DNA from: Ornithinimicrobium avium
Lineage (GTDB): Bacteria > Actinomycetota > Actinomycetes > Actinomycetales > Dermatophilaceae
Assembly: GCF_003351765.1 (NCBI RefSeq)
Contig: NZ_CP031229.1
Location: forward strand, 2,728,001-2,792,000
DNA length: 64,000 nt
Direction of reading: 5' to 3'
Shown here piece by piece: positions 52,524 through 60,303 of the stretch (position 1 is the stretch's first letter; each line of letters opens with the position of its first letter). The notes beneath the pieces are model-generated. The model searched no databases, was not told the origin of the DNA, and saw only the letters and a program-made list of their open reading frames with translations. The position numbers and the translations under genes were made by a program.

Positions 52524-53297
52524 GTGAGCACCACCCCGAGCGACGGGTCGCGCTACGCGCGGCTGCGCACCCTGAACTGGGTCGCCGCGGCGGTGCACGC
52601 CGCGCAGGCGGTGGCCGTCGTGGTCCTGGCGACCGACTTCACGCTGCCGGTGACCGCGACCTACCTGGCCGGTCCGCCCGGCACCCCGCCCGGGGACCAG
52701 GTCACCCTGTGGGACGTCCCCACGGCGCTGGCGATCGCGGCCTTCCTGGCGCTGTCGGCGCTCTTCCACGTCATCGTGGCCTCGCCGGGGTCGTTCCGGC
52801 GCTACCGGGCCGGCCTGGCCCGCGGCCACAACTACTTCCGGTGGGTCGAGTACTCCCTGTCCAGCTCGTTGATGATCGTCATCATCGCCCAGCTGGTCGG
52901 CATCTACGACGTGGTCGCGCTGCTGGCGCTCTTCGGCGTGAACGCCTCGATGATCCTCTTCGGCTGGCTGCAGGAGAAGTACCACCAGCCCGGGGACGGC
53001 GGGTGGCTGCCGTTCCTCTTCGGCTGCTTCGCCGGGGTCGTGCCGTGGGTCGGGGTCGTCGTCTACACGCTCGCCCCCGGGTCCACGACCGGTGCCGAGC
53101 CGCCCGGTTTCGTCTACGGGATCATCGTCTCGCTCTTCCTCTTCTTCAACGTCTTCGCCCTGGTGCAGTGGCTGCAGTACCGCCGGGTCGGCCGGTTCCG
53201 CGACTACCTCACCGGGGAGACGGCCTACATCGTGCTCAGCCTCACCGCGAAGTCGGCGCTGGCCTGGCAGATCTTCGTCGGCACCCTCATGGGCTGA
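52524..53297 (+). CDS. Heliorhodopsin
   Basis: 257-residue, seven-helix retinal protein of the heliorhodopsin family, inverted relative to type-1 rhodopsins. The retinal Schiff-base Lys243 lies in LTAKSALAWQIF, the counterion Glu109 in RWVEYSLSSSLM, and the VHAAQAVAVVVL, PVTATYLAGPPGTPP and PPGFVYGIIVSLF segments are typical. Not an ion pump by known members; long photocycle, signalling or enzyme-modulating roles have been proposed. GTG 52524 follows CGGAGAG. Divergent from photolyase; YcaQ-type glycosylase follows. Needs retinal, for which no blh/brp oxygenase is in this window. Confidence 0.9.
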   Translation: MSTTPSDGSRYARLRTLNWVAAAVHAAQAVAVVVLATDFTLPVTATYLAGPPGTPPGDQVTLWDVPTALAIAAFLALSALFHVIVASPGSFRRYRAGLARGHNYFRWVEYSLSSSLMIVIIAQLVGIYDVVALLALFGVNASMILFGWLQEKYHQPGDGGWLPFLFGCFAGVVPWVGVVVYTLAPGSTTGAEPPGFVYGIIVSLFLFFNVFALVQWLQYRRVGRFRDYLTGETAYIVLSLTAKSALAWQIFVGTLMG

Positions 53298-53349
53298 GCC
53301 CGCACCAGGCGGACCGCACCTGTCCGCTGCACGGCATACCGTGGAGGAC

Positions 53350-54480
53350 ATGGCTGCGCCGCACCGCCTCACCGCCCGGGACGCCCGCCGGGTCGCCGTC
53401 CGTGCCCAGCTGCTCACCCGCGCGCGGCCGGGCGACGTCGTGGAGACCGTCCGTGAGCTCACCCACCTGCAGCTGGACCCTGTCACGGCGGTGGCCCCGG
53501 CCCAGCACCTCGTGCTGTGGAGCCGGCTCGGCAGCGCCTACGACCCCGGCGAGCTGGACCGGCTGCTGGCCGAGCGCACCCTGGTGGAGATCCTCGGCTT
53601 CGTGCGCCCGGCCGAGGACGTCGCGCTCCACGCCGCGCAGATGGCGGCCTGGCCGGTGCCCGCGCCCGGCCACGAGGAGCTGCAGGGCTGGCAGCTCGTC
53701 AACGCCGACTGGGTGGCGGCCAACGACCGCGCCCGCCGCGACGTCCTGGCCCACCTCGCGGCACGGGGCCCGACCCCGACCGGCGGCCTGCCCGACTCGA
53801 CGCAGGTCCCGTGGCGCTCCAGCGGCTGGACCGACGCCAAGAACCTCGGCCGCCTCCTCGACCTCATGGTGGCCCGCGGGGAGGTCGCCGTCTGCGCCCG
53901 GGAGAAGGGGCAGCGGCTCTGGGACCTGGCCGAGCGGGTCTACCCCCACCTCGAGCCGCTGCCGGTCCAGGAGGCCGTCGCCGAGCAGGACCGGCGCCGG
54001 CTGGCGGCCATGGGCATCCTGCGCGCCCGCGGCCCGCAGTGCCCGACCGAACCGCTCGGCGCCGGGGACCAGGGCGAGGAGGCCGTGATCGACGGGGTCA
54101 GGGGCACCTGGCGGGTCGACCCCCGCTACCTGGACGGCACCCCCTTGGAGGGGCGGGCCGCCCTGCTCTGCCCGATCGACCGGCTGGTCTTCGACCGCAC
54201 CAGGATGGGCGAGCTGTGGGACTTCGACTACGTGCTGGAGATGTACAAGCCCAGGGCCGCGCGCCGGTGGGGCTACTACGCGCTGCCGGTGCTGGACGGC
54301 GACCGGCTCGTCGGCAAGCTGGACGCGACGGCCGACCGCAAGGGTGGGGTGCTGCGGGTGGACGCGCTCCACGAGGACGGGGTATGGAGCGCCGCCCGCC
54401 GCGACCGGGTGGTCGCCGAGATCGAGGACCTCGCGCTGTGGCTCGGCCTCGAGGCGGCGCTGCCGGCACACCTGGGATGA
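53350..54480 (+). CDS. YcaQ/AlkX-type winged-helix DNA glycosylase family protein (HTH_42)
   Basis: 376 residues. N-terminal TARDARRVAVRAQLL and LQLDPVTAVAPAQHLVLWSRLG, the Q-x-D signature of the family, central VPWRSSGWTDAKNLGRLLDLM winged helix, and C-terminal CPIDRLVFDRTRMGELWDFDYVLEMY. Family members excise bulky or crosslinked bases. ATG 53350 has GTGGAGG. It follows heliorhodopsin by 52 nt, making a light/DNA-repair neighbourhood with photolyase. Confidence 0.85.
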   Translation: MAAPHRLTARDARRVAVRAQLLTRARPGDVVETVRELTHLQLDPVTAVAPAQHLVLWSRLGSAYDPGELDRLLAERTLVEILGFVRPAEDVALHAAQMAAWPVPAPGHEELQGWQLVNADWVAANDRARRDVLAHLAARGPTPTGGLPDSTQVPWRSSGWTDAKNLGRLLDLMVARGEVAVCAREKGQRLWDLAERVYPHLEPLPVQEAVAEQDRRRLAAMGILRARGPQCPTEPLGAGDQGEEAVIDGVRGTWRVDPRYLDGTPLEGRAALLCPIDRLVFDRTRMGELWDFDYVLEMYKPRAARRWGYYALPVLDGDRLVGKLDATADRKGGVLRVDALHEDGVWSAARRDRVVAEIEDLALWLGLEAALPAHLG

Positions 54481-54514
54481 GCAGGACCCCTGGCCGCCGC
54501 GACCGGGGTTCGCC

Positions 54515-54520
54515 TAACGT
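54515..54520 (+). promoter_or_regulatory. -10 element of NTF2-like gene
   Basis: TAACGT, 7 nt before ATG 54528; no ribosome-binding sequence. Confidence 0.35.
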
Positions 54521-54527
54521 GGTGAAG

Positions 54528-54899
54528 ATGGAAGAACTAGGACTCGAGACGTTGCTGAGCCTGGAGCGCAGGGGCTGGGACGCGCTGTGCAGCTCCTCCG
54601 GCGGCCGCTTCTACGGTGAGCTGATGAGCGAGGACGCCGTGATGGTCCTGGTCAACGGTGCCGTCCTCGACCGCGACGCCGTCGTGGCCTCCCTCGACGA
54701 GGCGCCCGCCTGGGACAGCTACGAGCTCACCGCACCGCGGCTGGTCCCGGTCACGGCCGAATCCGCCGCCGTCGTCTACCGGGCGGTGGCCCGGCGCGGC
54801 GACGAGCCGCCGTTCGAGGCCCTCATGGCCAGTGTCTACGCCCGCACCGACGACGGGCTGCGGCTCGTCCTCTACCAGCAGACCACGACGACCCACTGA
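54528..54899 (+). CDS. Small NTF2-like/DUF4440-type protein
   Basis: 123 residues. The pattern of one N-terminal helix followed by beta strands ending VYARTDDGLRLVLYQQTT resembles SnoaL/NTF2-like or DUF4440 proteins, which often bind small ligands. No catalytic residues can be named. GTG 54522 is an alternative start. Convergent with the amidase gene, 15 nt apart. Confidence 0.65.
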   Translation: MEELGLETLLSLERRGWDALCSSSGGRFYGELMSEDAVMVLVNGAVLDRDAVVASLDEAPAWDSYELTAPRLVPVTAESAAVVYRAVARRGDEPPFEALMASVYARTDDGLRLVLYQQTTTTH

Positions 54900-54914
54900 T
54901 CCCGTCGCCGGGCC

Positions 54915-56339
54915 TCAGCGACCCGGCGCGGTCCCCGCGAACCCGGTCGCCCGTTCGTAGACCCGCGCCAGCGCCAGCAGCCGCACGTCGGCTCCCGGCG
55001 CGGCGACCAGCTGCAGGCCGACGGGCAGCCCGTCCACGAAGCCGCCGGGCACCGACAGCGCCGGGCAGCGGGTGGCCGAGACCAGGCAGCAGGAGCGCAT
55101 CCAGTCCAGGTAGGTCTCCAGCTGCACGCCGTCGATCCACGTGGGCCACGTCTGCTCGACCGGGAACGGCATGGTCTGCACCGTCGGGGCCAGCAGCAGG
55201 TCGTGCTCGCCGAACCAGCGGCGCACCGCCCGGTCCAGCCGCCGCCGCGCCTCGGCCGCCGACATCAGCTGCTCGGCGCTCAGCTCCAGGCCGCGGGTGA
55301 CGTTCCACACCACGTCCTCCTTGACCGTCCCGTCGTCGCGGTGCCCGGCGACCAGGCGGCGCAGGTTGGTCGCCATGTCGAAGGCGCGGGTGACGTCGAA
55401 GACCTCGTCGGCGTCGGCGAGGTCCGGCGCGGACTCCTCGACGGCGGCGCCGAGGCCCTCGAGCACCCTGGCCTGCTCCTCGACCACCCGGCGCACCTGC
55501 GGGTCGACCGGCACGTCCTGGCCGAGACCGACGGCCAGACCCACCCGCACCCCGGTCAGGTCGGCCGGCCCGTCGTCCTCGAGCAGCGCGGCGAAGGCCG
55601 GCCCGTCGGCGGGGCACGCGGCAGCCACCTCCGGGTGCGGACCGGCGACCACGGACATCCCCAGCGCGAGGTCGTCGACGCAGCGCGCCATCAGCCCCTG
55701 CCGGCTCAGCCACGCCTCGGGGTTGGCGCTCGGCACGATCGGCACCACGCCCTGGCTCGGGCGCAGGCCGAGGACGTTGCACCACGCCGCGGGGTTGCGC
55801 AGCGAGCCGCCCATGTCGCTGCCGTCGGCCAGCGCCTGGACCCGCGCCGCCAGGGCGGCCGCGGCCCCGCCGGACGACCCACCGGCGGACAGCGCCGGGT
55901 CGTAGGGGTTGCCGGTCGCACCGAACAGCGGGTTGAAGGTGTGCGAGCCGGCCGCGAACTCCGGCGTGTTGTTCTTGCCGGTCGCGATCACCCCGGCGTC
56001 CCACAGCCGCTGCACGATCAGGTCGCTGTGGGTGGGCACCAGGTCGGCCGTCAGCGGGGACCCGCTCGTGGTGCGGATGCCCCTCGTGGCGTGGGTGTCC
56101 TTGTGGGTCATCGGTATGCCGTGCAGCACCGGCAGCTCCGCGCCGCCGGCCGCGCGCTCGTCGGCCGCGGCGGCCTGCGCCTGCGCCTGCTCGGCCACGA
56201 GGGTGACGACCGCGTTGAGGGCCGGGTTGACCTGCTCGATCCGGGCGAGGTGGTCGTCGAGGACCTCGCGCGCACTGACCCCGCGGGAGCGCAGCAGCCC
56301 GGTCAGCTCGACCAGGCCGAGCTCGTGGAGGGCGGTCAC
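54915..56339 (-). CDS. Amidase-signature family hydrolase
   Basis: 474 residues with the Ser-cisSer-Lys triad: Lys in MTHKDTHATRG, cis-Ser and Ser in AGGSSGGAAAALAARV, GSDMGGSLRNPAAWC. Hydrolyses a C-N bond of an amide or ureido acid. GTG 56339 overlaps the DUF1116 stop by 4 nt; last gene of the leftward DUF2877-FdrA-DUF1116-amidase unit. With a barbiturase nearby, ureidomalonate is one candidate; oxamate-type substrates are another. Both are inference. Confidence 0.88.
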   Translation of the reverse strand: MTALHELGLVELTGLLRSRGVSAREVLDDHLARIEQVNPALNAVVTLVAEQAQAQAAAADERAAGGAELPVLHGIPMTHKDTHATRGIRTTSGSPLTADLVPTHSDLIVQRLWDAGVIATGKNNTPEFAAGSHTFNPLFGATGNPYDPALSAGGSSGGAAAALAARVQALADGSDMGGSLRNPAAWCNVLGLRPSQGVVPIVPSANPEAWLSRQGLMARCVDDLALGMSVVAGPHPEVAAACPADGPAFAALLEDDGPADLTGVRVGLAVGLGQDVPVDPQVRRVVEEQARVLEGLGAAVEESAPDLADADEVFDVTRAFDMATNLRRLVAGHRDDGTVKEDVVWNVTRGLELSAEQLMSAAEARRRLDRAVRRWFGEHDLLLAPTVQTMPFPVEQTWPTWIDGVQLETYLDWMRSCCLVSATRCPALSVPGGFVDGLPVGLQLVAAPGADVRLLALARVYERATGFAGTAPGR

Positions 56340-57784
56340 GCCGTCCCCTCCTCGTCGTGGCCGGTCCCGGCCGGCACCCGCTGCGCCAGCGCCGCCAGCG
56401 CGTCCACGAAGACCTGCGCCGGCGGCGTGACGAGCCCGGCACCGACCTGACCGGTGCCGGCGACCCGGCCGGCCATGCCGGTGTTGATCTGGGGCAGCAC
56501 CCCGGTGCGGGCGACCGCGGTGGCGTCGATGGCGACCGGCGCCCCGCGGAACTCCAGGACCGGGACCTGCAGGGTCGGGTGCTCGCCGAGGGTGATCTCG
56601 TACATGGTCCGCGTCGTCGTCAGCGCGAACGCCACGTCGCCGCCGACCAGCCGGACGATCGCCGGCGCCGCGGCCATCACGAAGCCGCCCATGCCGGCGG
56701 TCTCGGTGATCGCCGAGTCGCCGATGTCGGGGTTGGCGTCCTCCGGCCCGTAGGAGCCCAGGAAGAGGCCCTCGGGGGTGTTCGCCGGCGCGGTGAACCA
56801 CTCCTCGCCCGTCCCGGCCAGCTGGATCCCGAAGTCGGTGCCGTTGCGCGCCATCGTGACGACCACGGACGACCCGGGGATGTCCTTGGCGGCCGCCATC
56901 GCCAGCTTGCAGGCCGGCATGACCAGGTTGAGGGCGAAGTGGTCGTTGGCGCCGACGAAGCGGCATACCTCGGCGATGTCGTCGGCCGACCGGTCCTGGC
57001 GCACGATGTGCGGGAGCAGGTCGCGCAGGAACATGAGCGTGGCGCTGCGGTTGCGGTTGTGCCCCTCGTCGCCCATCTGCAGCATCTGCGGCAGGTAGGC
57101 CTTGACGTCGACCGGCCCGTGCGCCTGCACCGCCTCGGCGAGGACCGGCCCGAGCACGTCGCGCATCCAGGCCAGGCGCGTCTGCACCTCCTCGTCGAAC
57201 GCGCCGTAGCGCAGCACCTTGCCCAGCCCCTCGTTGAGCGAGCAGCACGAGGTGGTCCCGTGCACCGGGTCGTGCAGCTCGAAGACCCACATCGAGGGGC
57301 TGATCACGCCCGCCATCGGGCCGACCGCGCCGCGGCTGTGGCACGGGGCCAGGGTGATGTCGGGCCCGGCGAGCTTCTCCTGCGCCTCCTGCGGCGTGGC
57401 CGCCAGCCCCTCGAAGATCATCGCGCCGACGAGTGCGCCCCTCATCGGCCCTGAGGCGCGCTCCCACGTCAGCGGCGGGCCGCTGTGCAGGAACTCGCCC
57501 GGCTCGAGGCCGAGCAGCTCGCTGGCCGGCGCGACCCGGACCAGCTGGGCCTCCGCGGAGGTGATCCGCTCCAGCGCGAGGGCGTTGGCCTCGGCCAGGC
57601 GCGGGTCGGCCAGCACCCGGGCGAGCGCCTCGTCGGCGCCCTCCAGCGGCGGGTGCCACTGCACGTCGGTGACGGGCACGGCCTGCTCGCGCAGCGTCCG
57701 GCTGAACAGCTCGGCGCCCGCGGCGACGACGACGGGGTCGCGGGTCAGCAGGCCGCGCAGCGGCTCCTGGGTCGGGGTGCTCAT
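56336..57784 (-). CDS. DUF1116 protein (YlbE/AllG-like)
   Basis: 482 residues. Conserved blocks of DUF1116: TLAPCHSRGAVGPMAGVISP, HGTTSCCSLNEGLGKVLRYG, NGTDFGIQLAGTGEEWFTAPA and SAITETAGMGGFVMAAAPAI. In E. coli the homologue acts with FdrA and the DUF2877 protein in allantoin/oxamate metabolism (an oxamate carbamoyltransferase complex, as I recall). Adjacent to FdrA (54-nt gap) and coupled to the amidase. Cofactor and reaction in this organism are untested. Confidence 0.88.
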   Translation of the reverse strand: MSTPTQEPLRGLLTRDPVVVAAGAELFSRTLREQAVPVTDVQWHPPLEGADEALARVLADPRLAEANALALERITSAEAQLVRVAPASELLGLEPGEFLHSGPPLTWERASGPMRGALVGAMIFEGLAATPQEAQEKLAGPDITLAPCHSRGAVGPMAGVISPSMWVFELHDPVHGTTSCCSLNEGLGKVLRYGAFDEEVQTRLAWMRDVLGPVLAEAVQAHGPVDVKAYLPQMLQMGDEGHNRNRSATLMFLRDLLPHIVRQDRSADDIAEVCRFVGANDHFALNLVMPACKLAMAAAKDIPGSSVVVTMARNGTDFGIQLAGTGEEWFTAPANTPEGLFLGSYGPEDANPDIGDSAITETAGMGGFVMAAAPAIVRLVGGDVAFALTTTRTMYEITLGEHPTLQVPVLEFRGAPVAIDATAVARTGVLPQINTGMAGRVAGTGQVGAGLVTPPAQVFVDALAALAQRVPAGTGHDEEGTA

Positions 57785-57838
57785 CGGTCGGTCCTTCGGT
57801 CGGTGGCGTGCGAGGTATGGGGTGCTCCGGCGCCCTGG

Positions 57839-59338
57839 TCAGGGGCGGGCGAGCAGCTGGAGCGCGGTGCGGACGGCCTGGGCGTGCGAGGTGTGGACCT
57901 GCGCGCCGGCCTGCGAGAGCGTGGCCGCGCAGGCCTTGAGCCCCTGCGGGTCGGACTCCGTGCCGACGAGCGCGACGACGACCGGCAGCTGGCGGCCGTC
58001 CTCGCGGGCGGCCGAGCGTGCGGCCGAGACCGCGTCGGCGAGCTCACGGGCGGGGTCGGGGTGCGAGCCGTGGCCGAGGACGAGGTCGAGCAGGAGCACG
58101 CCGCAGGTGGCGTCGGTGCCCTGCTCGCGAATCTTCTCCAGCCGCAGCGACGGGTCGATCATCGGGTGCGCCCGGCCCTGGGTCAGCTCGTCGTCGCCGA
58201 AGTCGATGACGGCGTGGCCGGTGAGCGGCTCGTGGCCGGAGACCTGCGGGCTGCCCTCGAGCGGGATGTTGGAGGCGATCGGGCCGAGCTGCTCCTCGGT
58301 GATGATCATCGCCTCGTCGGCGAGGGTGCCCCCGCAGTAGAGCCCGCGCAGGTGCTCGCCCTGCCCCGGCTCACCCGCGGGCCGCGGCTCGACGGCGGCC
58401 CACCACGGCCACTCCGGGACCGTGCCGCCGGCAGCCGTGAGCGCGACCTCCGTGGCGGCGGTGAGGTCGGGCAGGCCGCGGCCGAGCGTGGCCCAGGAGA
58501 CTCCGACGCCGAGCTCGCCCGCCAGGGCGGTCAGCTCCTCGACGACGGCCGGGGAGGCCGGCTTGGAGACGATGATCACGTGCTCGGTGGCCTCGTCGGC
58601 GGCGAGTGCGCGCAGCGCCTGCTTCGCCGAGCGGCCGCCGACCGCGTCGGACAGGTCGCGGCCGCCGAGGCCCAGCACGTGGCTGACGCCCTCGCCGGCC
58701 AGGTCGAGCAGGCACATCACCTGCTGCGCGCCGGTGCCGGAGGCGGCGACGACCCCGAACCGCCCGGGCCGGGTGACGTTGGCGAAGCCGAGGTAGGCCC
58801 CGCCCACCACCGCCGTCCCGCAGTCCGGACCCATGACGAGCACGTCGGCGGCCGCGGCCGCGTCCTTGAGCCGGATCTCGTCCTCGACGGAGACGTTGTC
58901 GGAGAAGAGCATGACCGACAGCCCGGAGCGCACCGCGTCGAGAGCGTCGGCGACGGCGTGCCGGCCGGGCGTGGAGATCAGGGCGAGGTTGGCCCCGGAG
59001 CGTGCGGCGGCCGAGCCGACCGTGCGCGGGGCCACCTCCTCGGCGGTCCCCGTCCGCCGCGACCTGGCCCGGAGCTCGGCGAAGACCTCCTCCAGCCTGG
59101 CCAGGCCCGCGCCGAGCGCGCCCTCGTCGCTGCCGCGCAGCGCGACGACCAGGTCGTTGGGGCCGGCTGCACCGGGCACGTCGAAGCCGCCGTCCCGCAT
59201 GAGGCCGAGGTTGAGCTCGGTCCCCATGCCGATGAGGGCGTCGGTGACGCCCGGCGTCGTCCTCACCTGCTGGGACACCTGCATCAGGGTCACGGAGTCG
59301 TGGTAGACGCCGCTGCGCACGTCGACTGTGTCGGTCAC
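57839..59338 (-). CDS. fdrA: FdrA-family protein (acyl-CoA synthetase-like subunit)
   Basis: 499 residues, related to succinyl-CoA synthetase alpha/beta-like folds. Signature blocks: VYHDSVTLMQVSQQ, NDLVVALRGSDEGAL, MGPDCGTAVVGG, GVVAASGTGAQQVMCLLD and GLYCGGTLADEAMII. GTG 59338 is preferred because the conserved opening begins there; its stop-neighbour DUF2877 ends 1 nt upstream. Partner of DUF1116 and DUF2877. No carbamate kinase gene, its usual companion, is in the window. Confidence 0.9.
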   Translation of the reverse strand: MTDTVDVRSGVYHDSVTLMQVSQQVRTTPGVTDALIGMGTELNLGLMRDGGFDVPGAAGPNDLVVALRGSDEGALGAGLARLEEVFAELRARSRRTGTAEEVAPRTVGSAAARSGANLALISTPGRHAVADALDAVRSGLSVMLFSDNVSVEDEIRLKDAAAAADVLVMGPDCGTAVVGGAYLGFANVTRPGRFGVVAASGTGAQQVMCLLDLAGEGVSHVLGLGGRDLSDAVGGRSAKQALRALAADEATEHVIIVSKPASPAVVEELTALAGELGVGVSWATLGRGLPDLTAATEVALTAAGGTVPEWPWWAAVEPRPAGEPGQGEHLRGLYCGGTLADEAMIITEEQLGPIASNIPLEGSPQVSGHEPLTGHAVIDFGDDELTQGRAHPMIDPSLRLEKIREQGTDATCGVLLLDLVLGHGSHPDPARELADAVSAARSAAREDGRQLPVVVALVGTESDPQGLKACAATLSQAGAQVHTSHAQAVRTALQLLARP

Positions 59339-59339
59339 G

Positions 59340-60242
59340 TCAGTCCTCTCGGGGGACGGGGTCGGGACGGGTATGGACAGAGGTGGCGAGCAGGTGCTCG
59401 AGGGCAGTCCGGACACCGACGAGCAGGTCGGAGCCGGAGGAGTGGCCGATCCGGGTGACGGCCCGGGCCAGGACGGTGAGTCCGGCGCCCCCGTCCCCCG
59501 GCCCCGGGCCGTGCTGCGCTGCGGCGAGGAGGTCGCGCACGGGCGGCACGGCATACCCGTCGAGCGCGTCGCGCAGGAGCGTCGCCGAGAGCGCGGTGGT
59601 CCGGTGCAGGCTGCCCCGGACGGCGTCGGCGAGGGCGGCCCGGTCCGGATGGCCGGCGGCGCCGAGCACCAGGAGCATCCCGCACAGGACGTCGTCGCCC
59701 GACGGCGTGAGGCCGGGACCGAGCCCGACGAGCGCGGCGACGCCCGGGACGGGGTCGTGCAGGGCCTCCGCGGCCAGCGGCCCCAGGTCGGCGCGGCCGG
59801 GTCGCAGCGCCAGGCCGTCGAGGGCGGTCACCACCTCCGGAGCCGCTGGCCACGAGCCGGACGGGACGGGGCGCGGGAGCCACGAGCGGCGGACCTGCAG
59901 CTGGGCCCCCGAACCCTGCACCCGTCCCTCGCCGACGGCGACGGTGGCGCCGACGGCGAGCCGCAGCGCGGCGAGGTCGCCGGGACCGGGGACGAGGACG
60001 GCGCCCGGGAGGCGCAGGGCGTCGGGGGAGACGAGGGCCAGGACGTCGGCGGTCGGGCTCCCGGCCGGCGGTCCGGCCGGCGCCCCGGGGGGCATCCCGG
60101 GGGGCATCCCCACGGGCAGGAGGTAGGCGGCGCTCCCCGAGGACGCGAGGACCCGCGCGCCCACCGCCGGCCCCCACAGCCAGCCGGGTGCGCGCGTGGA
60201 GGCAGCAGCAGGTGCGCTCCGCCGCACCACCGCTGGTCCCAT
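59340..60242 (-). CDS. DUF2877 protein (YlbF/AllH-like)
   Basis: 300 residues. The hallmark is GLGPGLTPSGDDVLCGML, followed by a helical tail with RTTALSATLLRDALDGYAVP. A low-complexity PVGMPPGMPPGAPAGPPAG insert, encoded by short tandem repeats, lies near residue 45. Third component of the FdrA/DUF1116/DUF2877 set and first gene of the leftward operon, divergent from PucR. Confidence 0.85.
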   Translation of the reverse strand: MGPAVVRRSAPAAASTRAPGWLWGPAVGARVLASSGSAAYLLPVGMPPGMPPGAPAGPPAGSPTADVLALVSPDALRLPGAVLVPGPGDLAALRLAVGATVAVGEGRVQGSGAQLQVRRSWLPRPVPSGSWPAAPEVVTALDGLALRPGRADLGPLAAEALHDPVPGVAALVGLGPGLTPSGDDVLCGMLLVLGAAGHPDRAALADAVRGSLHRTTALSATLLRDALDGYAVPPVRDLLAAAQHGPGPGDGGAGLTVLARAVTRIGHSSGSDLLVGVRTALEHLLATSVHTRPDPVPRED

Positions 60243-60303
60243 CCGTCCACCCTAGGCAGGGGCGGGCTTGCCAGGGCTGGCCAACGTTGACGACAATGCG
60301 GCG

